This document shows, piece after piece, positions 54,063 to 62,890 of a stretch of DNA of 64,000 nucleotides. The notes under the pieces were generated by a model, which was not told where the DNA came from, ran no database searches, and saw only the letters and a program-made list of their open reading frames with translations. Each line of letters opens with the position of its first letter. Positions within the stretch are counted from its first letter, which is position 1. The DNA is from Aquibacillus rhizosphaerae (GTDB taxonomy: Bacteria > Bacillota > Bacilli > Bacillales > Amphibacillaceae). The translations under genes and the position numbers were made by a program. The stretch is taken from NCBI RefSeq assembly GCF_030282825.1, contig NZ_JASTZU010000058.1, positions 326,453 through 390,452 on the forward strand, read 5' to 3'.

Positions 54063-54776
54063 CTAACGCATGCGACGAATCGAAAATTTAAATACATCAT
54101 TTCTGAAGTAATCGTACGAGTATAAAATAGGGACATTGTTTTGATCATAGTGGAGCTGTTTCATTAATAAGACCGTTGTTTCTGGATGAATTAATAGCTT
54201 TTGACTGTTTGAATCTGTATGAAGAGGCACAACAAGCTCTGAGTCGGCTTTTGAAATAGTTAAAGAACACTCGTTTTCAAGATAATTAAAGAGTGATCCA
54301 ATTGTATCCTTTTCCAGTATACTTTCATTAACTTGTTCCTTCCTTAAAATGTTTAATGAAAACACTACTGGTTCGCCATTGGCCGTTCGAATGCGTTTAT
54401 GTACAATAACTGGAGTTCCATGTTCGACTTGTAGTTGCCTTGCCCATTCTTCATTACAATTTTCTACTTGTATGGACTCTCGCTGTTCTCCCTCAGTCAA
54501 ACCAGCAGATTTTATCATGTTTGTCACACTACCCAACTTCTCAAGACTATTTGGTATTTGTGGAAGTGGATTGACAATGAATGTGCCAACTCCGTGCTTG
54601 ATGACAACTCTTCCCTCTTGCTGTAAAAGCTTAATCGCAGATCGAAAGGTTTCCCTACTTACACTAAACTGCTTTGCCATTATCTTTTCAGACGGTAGGC
54701 GTTCACCCGTTTTTAATTCACCACGCTCGATTAATTTTTCTAAATCTTCTTTAATCTTTACATAACTTGGTTTCAA
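54063..54776 (-). CDS. GntR-family (HutC type) regulator with UTRA domain
   Basis: 237 aa. N-terminal winged helix: IKEDLEKLIERGELKTGERL, PSEKIMAKQFSVSRETFRSA, LLQQEGRVVIKHGVGTFIV. The UTRA ligand-binding fold follows (about residues 85-235: PVIVHKRIRTANGEPVVFSL). It should repress nearby transport genes and respond to a sugar or phosphate metabolite. It lies downstream of PI-PLC on the same strand with its own promoter and a palindrome that may be its operator (54815-54843). Confidence 0.88.
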   Translation of the reverse strand: MKPSYVKIKEDLEKLIERGELKTGERLPSEKIMAKQFSVSRETFRSAIKLLQQEGRVVIKHGVGTFIVNPLPQIPNSLEKLGSVTNMIKSAGLTEGEQRESIQVENCNEEWARQLQVEHGTPVIVHKRIRTANGEPVVFSLNILRKEQVNESILEKDTIGSLFNYLENECSLTISKADSELVVPLHTDSNSQKLLIHPETTVLLMKQLHYDQNNVPILYSYDYFRNDVFKFSIRRMR

Positions 54777-54814
54777 TCTATAACACCTCTAGACATCGTA
54801 GAATCGTAATAGAA

Positions 54815-54843
54815 TTATACAACACCTATTTGTAGTTGTATAA
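54815..54843. promoter_or_regulatory. Candidate operator of the GntR regulator
   Basis: TTATACAAC (54815-54823) and GTTGTATAA (54835-54843), an exact inverted repeat with an 11-base gap, about 40 bases before the GntR start. Typical palindrome for autoregulation, or a promoter element. Confidence 0.5.
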
Positions 54844-54960
54844 TGTCACGAACAATAGAAGTACATGTTCGGTTGGTTTCCCACATTACTCGTTATTCAA
54901 GTCTCGTTCTAATTGAAATTCACTGTACTTTTATGCACATAATAAGCGAATAGTACTAAT

Positions 54961-54996
54961 ATAGCCTGTACGTTACATTGATAGCGTACAGGCTAT
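54961..54996 (-). terminator. Terminator after the PI-PLC gene
   Basis: ATAGCCTGTACG / CGTACAGGCTAT, 12-bp arms with a 12-base loop. The run of T residues is weak (ATATTAG). It lies about ten bases past the PI-PLC stop on the minus strand. Confidence 0.7.
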
Positions 54997-55005
54997 ATTT
55001 GAAAC

Positions 55006-55914
55006 TTAAAAGTTTGTCGCAATAATCTTCGAAGCTAAATCACTAGTAATAAAGTCCATAGCAGAAATTCCATATCTCCCCTGTGTGTTGGAAGTAAAGA
55101 AGGCATCTACTTTAGGGTTAATGTTGTCTTTCATTGTTCGGATATTGGGAATATCAAACCATCCAGGTTTATACCCACTGGTGTAATTGATATACAACCA
55201 AGATGGATTTTGAATAGTTGCTTCCTGATACATGCTTTGTATATCAGACCATTTTTGATTCGAATCTGTCACTTTATAATAGTCCTGAACTTTCAATTTT
55301 GCTGTATTATGAATCGTGAAAGTTGTATTTACCTTCCAGTCTGTCGCGTCGATTCCTTTTGGTAATTCGGTGGCTTCAAACCTTCTAATTAATACGATTT
55401 TTCCTCTGGCTTCACCTACGGTAGGAATCGTATCCGTTAACAGCCATTTATCAGGATTATTTGCAATGTATGCATCAAAGGTTTCTTCAAAAGATCGAGT
55501 GTTGTTATAAGGATTATACTCCTCTTTTATTCCCATCAAAATAGTTTCAGAAGGATTGTCGTCCAAAAACGAATAGACATCATGTAAGACATCATCAAAT
55601 GTTTGATTTTGAGAAATAGGCCCATGATAAATATCAAAAGAATTTTCATAGTGTCTGTTTCGAATATCAAGATATCTTACACCAATCGATAGTTGCTCAG
55701 CAATATTCAAATCCTGACATTTTGCAGTATTATAGATTGGTTCATAGATTGCACCTGAATCATGGGTTCCCGGTATGGAGAGCGATGATAGCGATCTACT
55801 ATCATCTATAGAATTCATCCAACTCGAACCACTGGATGCAAAAACGGATGGGGCAAACATAAACATCATGCTGATGAAAAGAAATAGAACAAAGAATCTT
55901 GTCTTGTTAAGCAT
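55006..55914 (-). CDS. Secreted phosphatidylinositol-specific phospholipase C
   Basis: Cleaves phosphatidylinositol into diacylglycerol and inositol phosphate outside the cell. It has a signal peptide (NKTRFFVLFLFISMMFMFAP, cut near ...VFA-SS) then the TIM-barrel PI-PLC: the catalytic histidines are in IPGTHDSGA (H51) and DIYHGPI (H97), with YLDIRNRHYENSFD. At 302 aa it matches Bacillus PI-PLC size (about 300). It is the last gene on the strand of an operon-like group with ABC transporters and inositol monophosphatase, 300 bases from the nearest one. No decay. Confidence 0.92.
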   Translation of the reverse strand: MLNKTRFFVLFLFISMMFMFAPSVFASSGSSWMNSIDDSRSLSSLSIPGTHDSGAIYEPIYNTAKCQDLNIAEQLSIGVRYLDIRNRHYENSFDIYHGPISQNQTFDDVLHDVYSFLDDNPSETILMGIKEEYNPYNNTRSFEETFDAYIANNPDKWLLTDTIPTVGEARGKIVLIRRFEATELPKGIDATDWKVNTTFTIHNTAKLKVQDYYKVTDSNQKWSDIQSMYQEATIQNPSWLYINYTSGYKPGWFDIPNIRTMKDNINPKVDAFFTSNTQGRYGISAMDFITSDLASKIIATNF

Positions 55915-56183
55915 GGAAATCTACCACCTTTATCTTTTTTTATTCTATGTTAATCAAGTGGCGCCAACTTGAAACATACATTTCTTTAGACAGTATTTAC
56001 TTATTGAAGAAAAAGTCATCTTCATCGGTAAAAGCGGGATTTTATATAGCTAGCAGTGAACTTGACTCAGATCACAACAATTTTATTTAGGTCACCCTAG
56101 ATGTCTATACGAATACAAGAATAGCTTAGCAATTGAATATTTATTTTGTGTTACCTCTACGTAAAGTCTTTGTTCATTTAGGA

Positions 56184-56211
56184 GAAGCAAGGGACGGCTC
56201 TACCCTGCTTC
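56184..56211. repeat. Dispersed GGAAGCAGGGGACGG repeat (diverged)
   Basis: GAAGCAAGGGACGGCTCT ... CTGCTTC next to the end of the MBL-fold gene. Confidence 0.6.
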
Positions 56212-57134
56212 TATTTCATACTAGTTGCTTTCAGCGATGTAACGTTTGGATCGAGTGTAAAACGAACGCCTTTATGAACATGTTCTGTTTGTTTATTTTT
56301 TGCTGTATATAAAATGGATGTATGAGGAGATTTGCTGTATATTTGTTGTTCAATATTTTTGCTCGGAAGGTCGTAAGTTCCTTCATCATCTGCAGATATG
56401 ACAACATAATTCATTTGCACACTTTCAAGAAAGTCAGCACTTATATTCCCGCTATCTCCATGATGTGGAGCTAATAAAATATCTGCTTGTAGGTTTTTGT
56501 TAATATAATCCCAATGACTTAAGTTCACCTCTGCTGCATAAAGAAATCGGTGGGATCCTATTTCTACCATGCAGGGAATACTAATCGAATTAAGTGTACG
56601 ATCAATCCAGTTTACTTCATCAGATTGAATCGACTCTAGACTATCCAACATTTTTTGAACTGGATCAACTTTTTCCTTTGATGGCGGAAAAGCTGTTATT
56701 TGAAGTTGACCATAGCTATATACATGTTTCTCAAAAATTGTTTCCATCCGTTTTTCATCTACCTTATGAATCACCTTCGCCAAGGCATCTAAAGCACGAT
56801 CCATATTCCAATTTTCACTATTTATTCGCATGGGATAGGGTGTTTTTAGATTAAGCCAAAGCTGATGAACGTTGTATTGCTTTACTACCTCAACCAATCC
56901 GTTAAGATGGTCTGGGTGAGGATGTGTAATAACTAGTAAATCAATATCTTCTATGGCTTCTTGATGTAAGTATTCCAGTAAAGAAATTCTACCTGGCTTA
57001 TCATAGATAGAAGCTATATCATCACCACCATCTATGATAATTGTTTTTTCTTTCTCCTCTGTATATCGAATAACAGAGCATGCACCAAAGCCAACATTCA
57101 AAAAATCTACTGTAGCATGCCAGTCCATGATCAT
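56211..57134 (-). CDS. MBL-fold metallo-hydrolase (ComEC/Rec2-like domain)
   Basis: 307 aa. The metal-binding motif is VITHPHPDHLNG (HxHxDH, about residues 68-79), with further ligands in LAPHHGDSGN and the Asp in AAEVNLSHWD-type regions. This is the secreted or cytoplasmic hydrolase part of the ComEC/Rec2 group, acting on phosphodiesters. The FLNVGFGACSVIRYTE start is typical. In this operon it might cleave a cyclic inositol phosphate or glycerophosphoinositol, an inference. It is ten bases from the downstream end of the ABC permease gene. No signal peptide is seen. Confidence 0.82.
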   Translation of the reverse strand: MIMDWHATVDFLNVGFGACSVIRYTEEKEKTIIIDGGDDIASIYDKPGRISLLEYLHQEAIEDIDLLVITHPHPDHLNGLVEVVKQYNVHQLWLNLKTPYPMRINSENWNMDRALDALAKVIHKVDEKRMETIFEKHVYSYGQLQITAFPPSKEKVDPVQKMLDSLESIQSDEVNWIDRTLNSISIPCMVEIGSHRFLYAAEVNLSHWDYINKNLQADILLAPHHGDSGNISADFLESVQMNYVVISADDEGTYDLPSKNIEQQIYSKSPHTSILYTAKNKQTEHVHKGVRFTLDPNVTSLKATSMK

Positions 57135-57143
57135 CAGCCCCCC

Positions 57144-58010
57144 TTAACTAAGATTTGATGTTTTTAATACTCTTTTCAAATAAAATATTGAAAAGAGGAT
57201 AATAATTAACACCAATACAATTGAAGCAGCAGTTGCATAGCCGGTTTCGAAATACCTAAAGCCGTGACGATAAATATAAAATGTAATTGTTTCTGTCGCA
57301 TTCCCAGGTCCTCCACCTGTTAACACATACATTTTTTCAAATACTTGAAATGTGTCAATCGTACGTAACAATAAAACGAGAATGATTGCTGGTTTTAAAA
57401 GCGGTAACGTAATATACCTTAAGCACTGGGAAGCATTTGCACCAAATACGCTTGCACTCTCGTAAATATCCTCCGGTATCGCTTGTAAGGATGCAAGAAT
57501 GATAAGAAAAACAAATGGTGTCCATTGCCAAACATCGGTAATAATAATCGATAATAGCGCTAAATTCGATGAACTTAACCATTCAATTGGAGCAACTCCA
57601 ATCCATCCTAGTAAGTAATTAATAATACCGAATTCATAGTCATACATCATCTTCCATGTCAGTGCTACTGTAATTGGTGGAAGTAGCATTGGTAAGAGTA
57701 TAGCTGTACGTATTAATTTTAATCCTTTACCTGAGTTAAAATAAATAGCAAGTGCAGTCCCTAACAAAACTTCCATTAAAACCGCTACAATTACAAAAAT
57801 AATGGTATTCCGTAGCGAAATCCAAAACACATCATGCTCAAATAGTTTGTTGAAATTGTCCAATCCAATAAAAGAAATATCTCCTTTTAAGAAATCAAGC
57901 TCATAAAAGCTTGTTACCACAGCGTATAACAATGGATATACAGTTAAAACAAGAAAAACCACTACTGCTGGCAATAAAAATATATGTGTCATCGTATTAC
58001 TTTTTCGCAT
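57144..58010 (-). CDS. Sugar ABC transporter permease (MalF type)
   Basis: 288 aa, six membrane helices (HIFLLPAVVVFLVLTVYPLL at the start) and the EAA loop near ESASVFGANASQCLRYITLP. It is the inner-membrane subunit of a CUT1-class carbohydrate ABC importer. It lies downstream of the binding protein gene with a hairpin between them (58035-58067). The partner permease is at 59412. The ATP-binding subunit is not in the window; many Bacillus importers share the MsmX ATPase. Confidence 0.88.
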   Translation of the reverse strand: MRKSNTMTHIFLLPAVVVFLVLTVYPLLYAVVTSFYELDFLKGDISFIGLDNFNKLFEHDVFWISLRNTIIFVIVAVLMEVLLGTALAIYFNSGKGLKLIRTAILLPMLLPPITVALTWKMMYDYEFGIINYLLGWIGVAPIEWLSSSNLALLSIIITDVWQWTPFVFLIILASLQAIPEDIYESASVFGANASQCLRYITLPLLKPAIILVLLLRTIDTFQVFEKMYVLTGGGPGNATETITFYIYRHGFRYFETGYATAASIVLVLIIILFSIFYLKRVLKTSNLS

Positions 58011-58034
58011 CGTATACTCCTTTGATGTATTGGA

Positions 58035-58067
58035 GGCTGACTCTCTCCTTCGTTGAAAGAGTCAACC
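58035..58067 (-). terminator. Intercistronic hairpin between binding protein and permease
   Basis: GGTTGACTCT / AGAGTCAGCC arms on the minus strand, without a strong T-run. Such structures reduce read-through, so the binding protein is made in excess over the permease. Confidence 0.6.
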
Positions 58068-58078
58068 TTTGAACCATG

Positions 58079-59398
58079 TTATTTAGCTAAAATGCCTTCT
58101 AATTCTTCATTTGCTTTATCCAAGCCTTCTTGAATATCAAGCTGACCAGCTAATATTTGTGATAAATACATTCCCCAAGTATCTTCAACTTGACTCCATT
58201 TTGACGTGCGTGGACGAGCAACAGAGTTTTGTAATGCTTCAAGCTGTGCTGGGAAATGACGGTATTGTTCAACAAGCTCTGGATCTTCATATACGCTCAC
58301 TCTTGTTGGTGCTCCTGCGCCAAGAATAGTCATTTCCTTTTGCGTTTCTGCACTTGTCACCCATTCTAAAAACGCTGCCGCTGCATCTGTATTTTGGGAG
58401 GTGCGAGGAATGCCCAGTAACCAGTTTCCAATCATTGCAGCCGCATCACTTTCCTGGCTTGGTACTGCTGAGAAATTAACTTTTCCTACAACGTTTGAGT
58501 TTTCCTTATTATCTACTTCAGATACCCATGAAGGCCAGGCAATTGTCATCGCAACTTGTCCTTGCGTTAAAGAAGTTGCTATCTGGTCACTATCAAAAGT
58601 TTCCACACCTTTTGGTCCAGTTTCTTTTAGCTTCATATACATTTCCATTGCCTTTACGCCAGCTTCTGTGTTCACTTGCGGCTTCATATTTTCATCTAAT
58701 ACTGTCCCACCATAAGCCCAGAATAATGGAAGGTAGTTCGATACGATTGGATTTCCGCGTTGCCCTCTAAGCGCATAACCAAATGTTTCTTGCTCTTCAT
58801 CCTTAATAGTTTCAGCAAACGCTAACACGTCATCCCAGGTTTGTGGTGCATCTATATCATATTTTTCAACCAAATCATTTCGATAGAAAAACATTTGCAC
58901 GTTACCGATAAATGGAACTGCATAGGTGGAACCCGTTTCATAAGGAACTTTTCCAAGCGCAGCGGACTTTTGTACAAAATCGGAAGCCAGTCCATCAGGG
59001 AAGTAGCTGTCTAAATTGGTTAAAAGCTCTCCTTCCGCAAATTCCGGCATCCAAGGATCATCAATCATTACTAAGTCAAATGCTCCAGAATTATTACGAA
59101 CATCAAGTACAACTGTTTCTTTCAAATTATCATATGGCATGGCATTTACATTAACCTTGTTTCCTGTTTCCTCTTCGTACTGCTTGACCACTTCGGTTAA
59201 AGCATCGGCCATGGAACCTGCTCTAGCAGCAATCGTTAACTCCACGGGTTCTGTTGAAGCTTCTTTTGTATCTTCCTTACTTGTTTCTTCATCACCGCTG
59301 CTTGAAGAAGCTTTATTACAAGCAGTTAAAACAATCAAGCTTATGAGTAAAATTAAAAAAATAAAAACTGTACGTTTCGTTTTATACACTAATTCCAT
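58079..59398 (-). CDS. Sugar ABC transporter substrate-binding lipoprotein
   Basis: 439 aa. The signal peptide ends in a lipobox LTAC (about residue 27, ILLISLIVLTACNKA) so the protein is membrane-anchored outside. The rest is a class I solute-binding protein (ELTIAARAGSMADALTEVVK, VMIDDPWMPEFAEGELLTNL, QVAMTIAWPSWVSEV). The ligand is not predictable; here sugar or inositol phosphate is inferred from neighbours. Gap of 13 bases to the permease at 59412. The main start ATG follows AAGGAG. Confidence 0.9.
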   Translation of the reverse strand: MELVYKTKRTVFIFLILLISLIVLTACNKASSSSGDEETSKEDTKEASTEPVELTIAARAGSMADALTEVVKQYEEETGNKVNVNAMPYDNLKETVVLDVRNNSGAFDLVMIDDPWMPEFAEGELLTNLDSYFPDGLASDFVQKSAALGKVPYETGSTYAVPFIGNVQMFFYRNDLVEKYDIDAPQTWDDVLAFAETIKDEEQETFGYALRGQRGNPIVSNYLPLFWAYGGTVLDENMKPQVNTEAGVKAMEMYMKLKETGPKGVETFDSDQIATSLTQGQVAMTIAWPSWVSEVDNKENSNVVGKVNFSAVPSQESDAAAMIGNWLLGIPRTSQNTDAAAAFLEWVTSAETQKEMTILGAGAPTRVSVYEDPELVEQYRHFPAQLEALQNSVARPRTSKWSQVEDTWGMYLSQILAGQLDIQEGLDKANEELEGILAK

Positions 59399-59411
59399 CT
59401 CCTTTTAAGTC

Positions 59412-60257
59412 TTACCCTTTTACTGCACCTAAGGTAAGTCCTTTAATAAATGTATCTTGCATCAAGTAAACTAATAGAACAATCGGGATCGCGGACAATA
59501 TTCCGCCAGCACTCATTGGTCCCCACAACACGAGGTATTCCGTTATTAATCCAGATAATGCAACAGGTACAGTTGAAAGCTCAGGTGATTGAATAAAGAT
59601 CATCGCGTACAAGAATTCATTCCAAGCGGTAATAAACGTAAAGATTGCTGTTGCTCCGATCCCAGGTATTATTAATGGGAGTACCACCTTTCTAAACGTT
59701 TGGAATGGCGATGCACCATCGATCATTGCACTCTCCTCTAATTCAAACGGGACTTCATTAAAAAACCCAATTAAAAGCCAGATTGCAAATGGTAGATTAA
59801 AAGCGATGTACGCTAAAATAAGTGCAATTCTAGTATTTAACAAGCCCGCATTTCCCATCATTTCGTATAATGGAATCACGAATGTGACAGGTGGGAATAT
59901 CCTTGTAAGTAGAATCCATACGAGCAGCCCTTTTCTCCCAATAAAGCGATACCTGGACAAGCTGTATGCCGCTAATGCACCTATAAACACAGCGATGGTA
60001 GTAGCAACTGTTGCAATTAATAAGCTATTTAGTAATGCTTTATGGAAGCCTAACTCTAAAAATAGTGTCATGTAATTTTCTAGGGTTACTTGATTTGGAT
60101 AAAAGGTTGGCGTATCTGAGAATTGCTCTATTCTATTTTTAAAGGAGTTGTTCAACATCCAGTAAACCGGAAAAAGACTCCAAATCAGTAATATAGAAAC
60201 AACAATATATCGAATCACATGCTTCATTTTGCTTTTTGATTGAATACTTTTTTTCAT
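59412..60257 (-). CDS. Sugar ABC transporter permease (MalG type)
   Basis: 281 aa, six membrane segments (VIRYIVVSILLIWSLFPVYW at the start) and the EAA motif near EESAMIDGASPFQTFRKVVL, P. The CUT1 partner of the permease at 57144. It lies four bases past the inositol monophosphatase gene, so the two are translationally close. Complete. Confidence 0.88.
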   Translation of the reverse strand: MKKSIQSKSKMKHVIRYIVVSILLIWSLFPVYWMLNNSFKNRIEQFSDTPTFYPNQVTLENYMTLFLELGFHKALLNSLLIATVATTIAVFIGALAAYSLSRYRFIGRKGLLVWILLTRIFPPVTFVIPLYEMMGNAGLLNTRIALILAYIAFNLPFAIWLLIGFFNEVPFELEESAMIDGASPFQTFRKVVLPLIIPGIGATAIFTFITAWNEFLYAMIFIQSPELSTVPVALSGLITEYLVLWGPMSAGGILSAIPIVLLVYLMQDTFIKGLTLGAVKG

Positions 60258-60261
60258 CCGG

Positions 60262-61119
60262 TTACATTCCTTTTCGTAATAAATCTAGTAAGCTTTGGTG
60301 CACTATCCCGTTAGACGCGATGATCCATTCCAGGTTAATCCCGTTTGAAGCAGCATAAAGATCCGAATAACTCCCACCAGCTTCCTCTACAAGCAGTATT
60401 CCTGCAGCAACATCCCATGGTGCTAATCCGTAATGCCAGAAGCTATCTAATTCACCACAAGCAACGGAGGCTAAATCTAATGCTGAAGAACCTGTGATTC
60501 TTAAACCTCTTGCTCTACCAATAAAACTAGCAATCGTCGTAGACATATTCGAATTTACTTCCCATTGCTTTGCAGCGAAGCCAAAAGCAATGAGCGAATT
60601 TTCTATGCAAGTAGTAGTAGAAACAGAGATTCTTTTTCCATTTCTAAAAGCACCCTGTCCTCTAATAGCGGAATATAACGTGTCAGTCGTTACATCCAAT
60701 ACCAAGCCAATTAGAATTTGTGTTCCTCTACATAACGCAATGGAAATGGAAAAACGAGGAAAACTATGAACAAAATTCATCGTTCCATCTAATGGATCAA
60801 TGACCCACGTCAGCTTCTTTTCTTCCCGGTACATGTTGTTGTTTGCATTCGTTTCCTCTGATAAAAATAGACACTCACAGTCATAAGCGCTCAGATTTTC
60901 TATCAAAAACACTTCAATGCTTTTATCAACTTCTGTCACTAAATCAACAGCGTTTAACTTACAAGTTACCGAATTATCGTTATTTACTTTTTCTCTTATT
61001 TTTTCACCTGCCTTTAAGATTAGTGATTTAGCTACATCATGGTAACCTTCCAAACTTTTAACAATTTCATGCAATGATCTCACCTTCATCTCTCTTGATG
61101 CCAAACATTCCAAGAACAT
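60262..61119 (-). CDS. Inositol monophosphatase family protein
   Basis: Removes phosphate from inositol phosphate or similar sugars, using magnesium. Motif 1: WVIDPLDGTMNFVHSFPRFS (DPxDGT); motif 2: GLAPWDVAAGILLVEEAGG (WDxAAG); the acidic LFLSEET earlier is also present. 285 aa is usual. Start codon uncertain; an in-frame ATG at residue 11 is also possible. It is the first gene of the operon, followed by the two permeases, binding protein, MBL hydrolase and PI-PLC. It could act on inositol phosphate brought in by the transporter. Confidence 0.88.
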   Translation of the reverse strand: MFLECLASREMKVRSLHEIVKSLEGYHDVAKSLILKAGEKIREKVNNDNSVTCKLNAVDLVTEVDKSIEVFLIENLSAYDCECLFLSEETNANNNMYREEKKLTWVIDPLDGTMNFVHSFPRFSISIALCRGTQILIGLVLDVTTDTLYSAIRGQGAFRNGKRISVSTTTCIENSLIAFGFAAKQWEVNSNMSTTIASFIGRARGLRITGSSALDLASVACGELDSFWHYGLAPWDVAAGILLVEEAGGSYSDLYAASNGINLEWIIASNGIVHQSLLDLLRKGM

Positions 61120-61468
61120 TTGAAACAGAAACTCATCTAGATATCTACCTCATTTAAACATTAATTTGTTAGTATTTTACTCAATTATATTTAAGAGGTA
61201 TAGACATCTTAGGTATAATACTAACACGCAATTATTAAGCGAAGATTAAGTAATTATTAGTTTTCTGTAAAAATGGAACTTTCCTTTCTACTATTCTCTA
61301 ATACTATTTTTCGATAAATTTATAAATTATTATCTAAACTTTCGCACCATAAAATAGACTTATACTCCTTGGTAAACCTTTCTTCAGTCCAAAAGAGTTA
61401 CGCTGCTTGTGCGAATGCATCATTATTAGGAAATGCTTTCCTTAAGAATGGAGGAAAACTAAAAGCAT
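61120..61468. other. Upstream region of the operon
   Basis: No gene. Contains GTTAGTAT (61168) and ATACTAAC (about 61219), a distant inverted repeat, perhaps the operator of the operon. Otherwise AT-rich. Confidence 0.4.
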
Positions 61469-61524
61469 GAAGCAGGGGACGGTTCCCCGCTTCCTAATTT
61501 CGGAAGCGACGAACCGTCCCCTGA
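61469..61524. repeat. Doublet of the dispersed GGAAGCAGGGGACGG repeat
   Basis: GAAGCAGGGGACGGTTCCCC ... GCTTCC (61469-61494) and GGAAGCGACGAACCGTCCCC (61502-61524), in opposite orientations. Confidence 0.78.
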
Positions 61525-61527
61525 TAC

Positions 61528-62235
61528 CTACAACAACACTCCTCTATAACCGCAAAACAATTCTCCACCATAATTATTAAGTATAGATTTCACTAATGAA
61601 ATCAGCTCATTTTTATCATTTGTCTTCATGTATATTTTTGTATAATCAATTATTTTCTCATACATATCTTTATCATAGGCTTTAAGATTTCTAGCAAGCC
61701 ATTTTCCTTCACCAATCCATTTACCATTCGCCCTTAATATTAATTCAGCCATCAAGTTTATTATCTTATTTAAAATAAATAAACTTTCCCCAAAATCTTC
61801 TGAACTTTTAAAGTCTGACAAAAAATCTGTAATTTGATATCTTGTTTCATTAAGCTTACCTTCTTCCCATGGCTGTGGGCCTTGCTCGTATAGTAGTAAT
61901 GCCTCTTCTTGAAGTTTTTTTCCAGCTCCTAGTTTATCTCTTAAAGGTAGTCCTTCCGCACATAGCTTAATGATGGTTGGTATTCCTCTGTATTTAGCTA
62001 TCTGAAACTGAAACTCTAGAGATGATGGCGAATAAATAAATGCTTCTATTTTCCATCCAAGAAAGTGATGACACTCAAGTCGTGATGATTTTGTTCCATC
62101 AATGATAAGCAAATCTATATCAGATTCTTTTGTTATATTTCCATAAACAGTACTTCCACCTATCCAGACATTATTCGATTCTGGATAATAGGAAACGATA
62201 AATTGTTCAACAATTTGCTTAATGAAGTCCCTCAT
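61528..62235 (-). CDS. Nucleotidyltransferase-domain protein
   Basis: 235 aa. The N-terminus has the polymerase-beta-like signature WIGGSTVYGNITKESDIDLL (G-G/S ... DxD, about residues 22-42). The rest is helical with no known family. MNT-type nucleotidyltransferases are used in antibiotic resistance and as toxin-antitoxin parts (with a HEPN partner, which is not seen here). I take the ATG at 62235, preceded by GGGAGG; the frame to 62274 lacks such a site. It stands alone. Confidence 0.8.
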   Translation of the reverse strand: MRDFIKQIVEQFIVSYYPESNNVWIGGSTVYGNITKESDIDLLIIDGTKSSRLECHHFLGWKIEAFIYSPSSLEFQFQIAKYRGIPTIIKLCAEGLPLRDKLGAGKKLQEEALLLYEQGPQPWEEGKLNETRYQITDFLSDFKSSEDFGESLFILNKIINLMAELILRANGKWIGEGKWLARNLKAYDKDMYEKIIDYTKIYMKTNDKNELISLVKSILNNYGGELFCGYRGVLL

Positions 62236-62827
62236 ATGAGCCACCTCCCATATCAGGATATTCACCCATATCATTTATGTTCGTGAAATTCTCGGCCTAA
62301 GCCTATAACAATTTGATCATAGCCTATAAACGATTACTTCATTCTAACCAAATATTGTTGGACTAGTATCATAACCATGGAACAGATAGACAGTGGTCCA
62401 AAACAAAAAAAGCCCAACATACAATAGTTATGTCAGGGCCCTACAAATTTCTATATTTCACACTCTAGCATCCGTTTTTTCTATTTCATTTTTGATAAAG
62501 AAGGTTTTTGAATATAATGAGAGGGTGTGGATAACTGTGATGTACAAGTTGATGTGCAGCATTGACTATCGTTTTCCTAAGGTATTGCTCTAAGGAATTT
62601 CCTACCATGAAAATGTAGCTCGCTCATTACAATGGTAGAATTTTCTCTACATGTTGCGTTGGTCCATCATTAAACAGTGCGTTTGCTGTTTTCCTAATGT
62701 ATCGTTCAGTTCAATCGGAAGCAGGGAACCGTCCGGGACCAGTGAAAAAGTCTACGACTTTAACTCAATTATTCAAATTCACTAAACTTTAATAAATTCC
62801 ACCAAAACTTCGCGATAATTCAACGAG
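62236..62827. other. Noncoding region with repeat fragments
   Basis: No gene. Contains GGAAGCAGGGAACCGTCC at 62717-62740 (diverged repeat) and short inverted repeats (ACATACAATAG near 62415). Confidence 0.45.
62717..62740. repeat. Dispersed GGAAGCAGGGGACGG repeat (diverged)
   Basis: GGAAGCAGGGAACCGTCC then GGGACC; incomplete copy. Confidence 0.5.
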
Positions 62828-62888
62828 AAAAAACCCCCTGAATGGTATAATTAGTATGACCAAATACCAAACCATTAGGGGGTTTTTT
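62828..62888 (+). promoter_or_regulatory. Hairpin at IS left end hiding the transposase ribosome-binding site
   Basis: AAAAAACCCCCT-G-AATGGT pairs with ACCATTAGGGGGTTTTTT (one bulged base). GGGGG in the 3' arm is the transposase ribosome-binding site. It should stop outside transcripts from being translated, and act as a terminator. Confidence 0.6.
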
Positions 62889-62890
62889 CT

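Noticed and set aside
54349..54765. Plus-strand frame opposite the GntR gene
   Set aside because: Antisense shadow of a gene with clear winged-helix and UTRA features.
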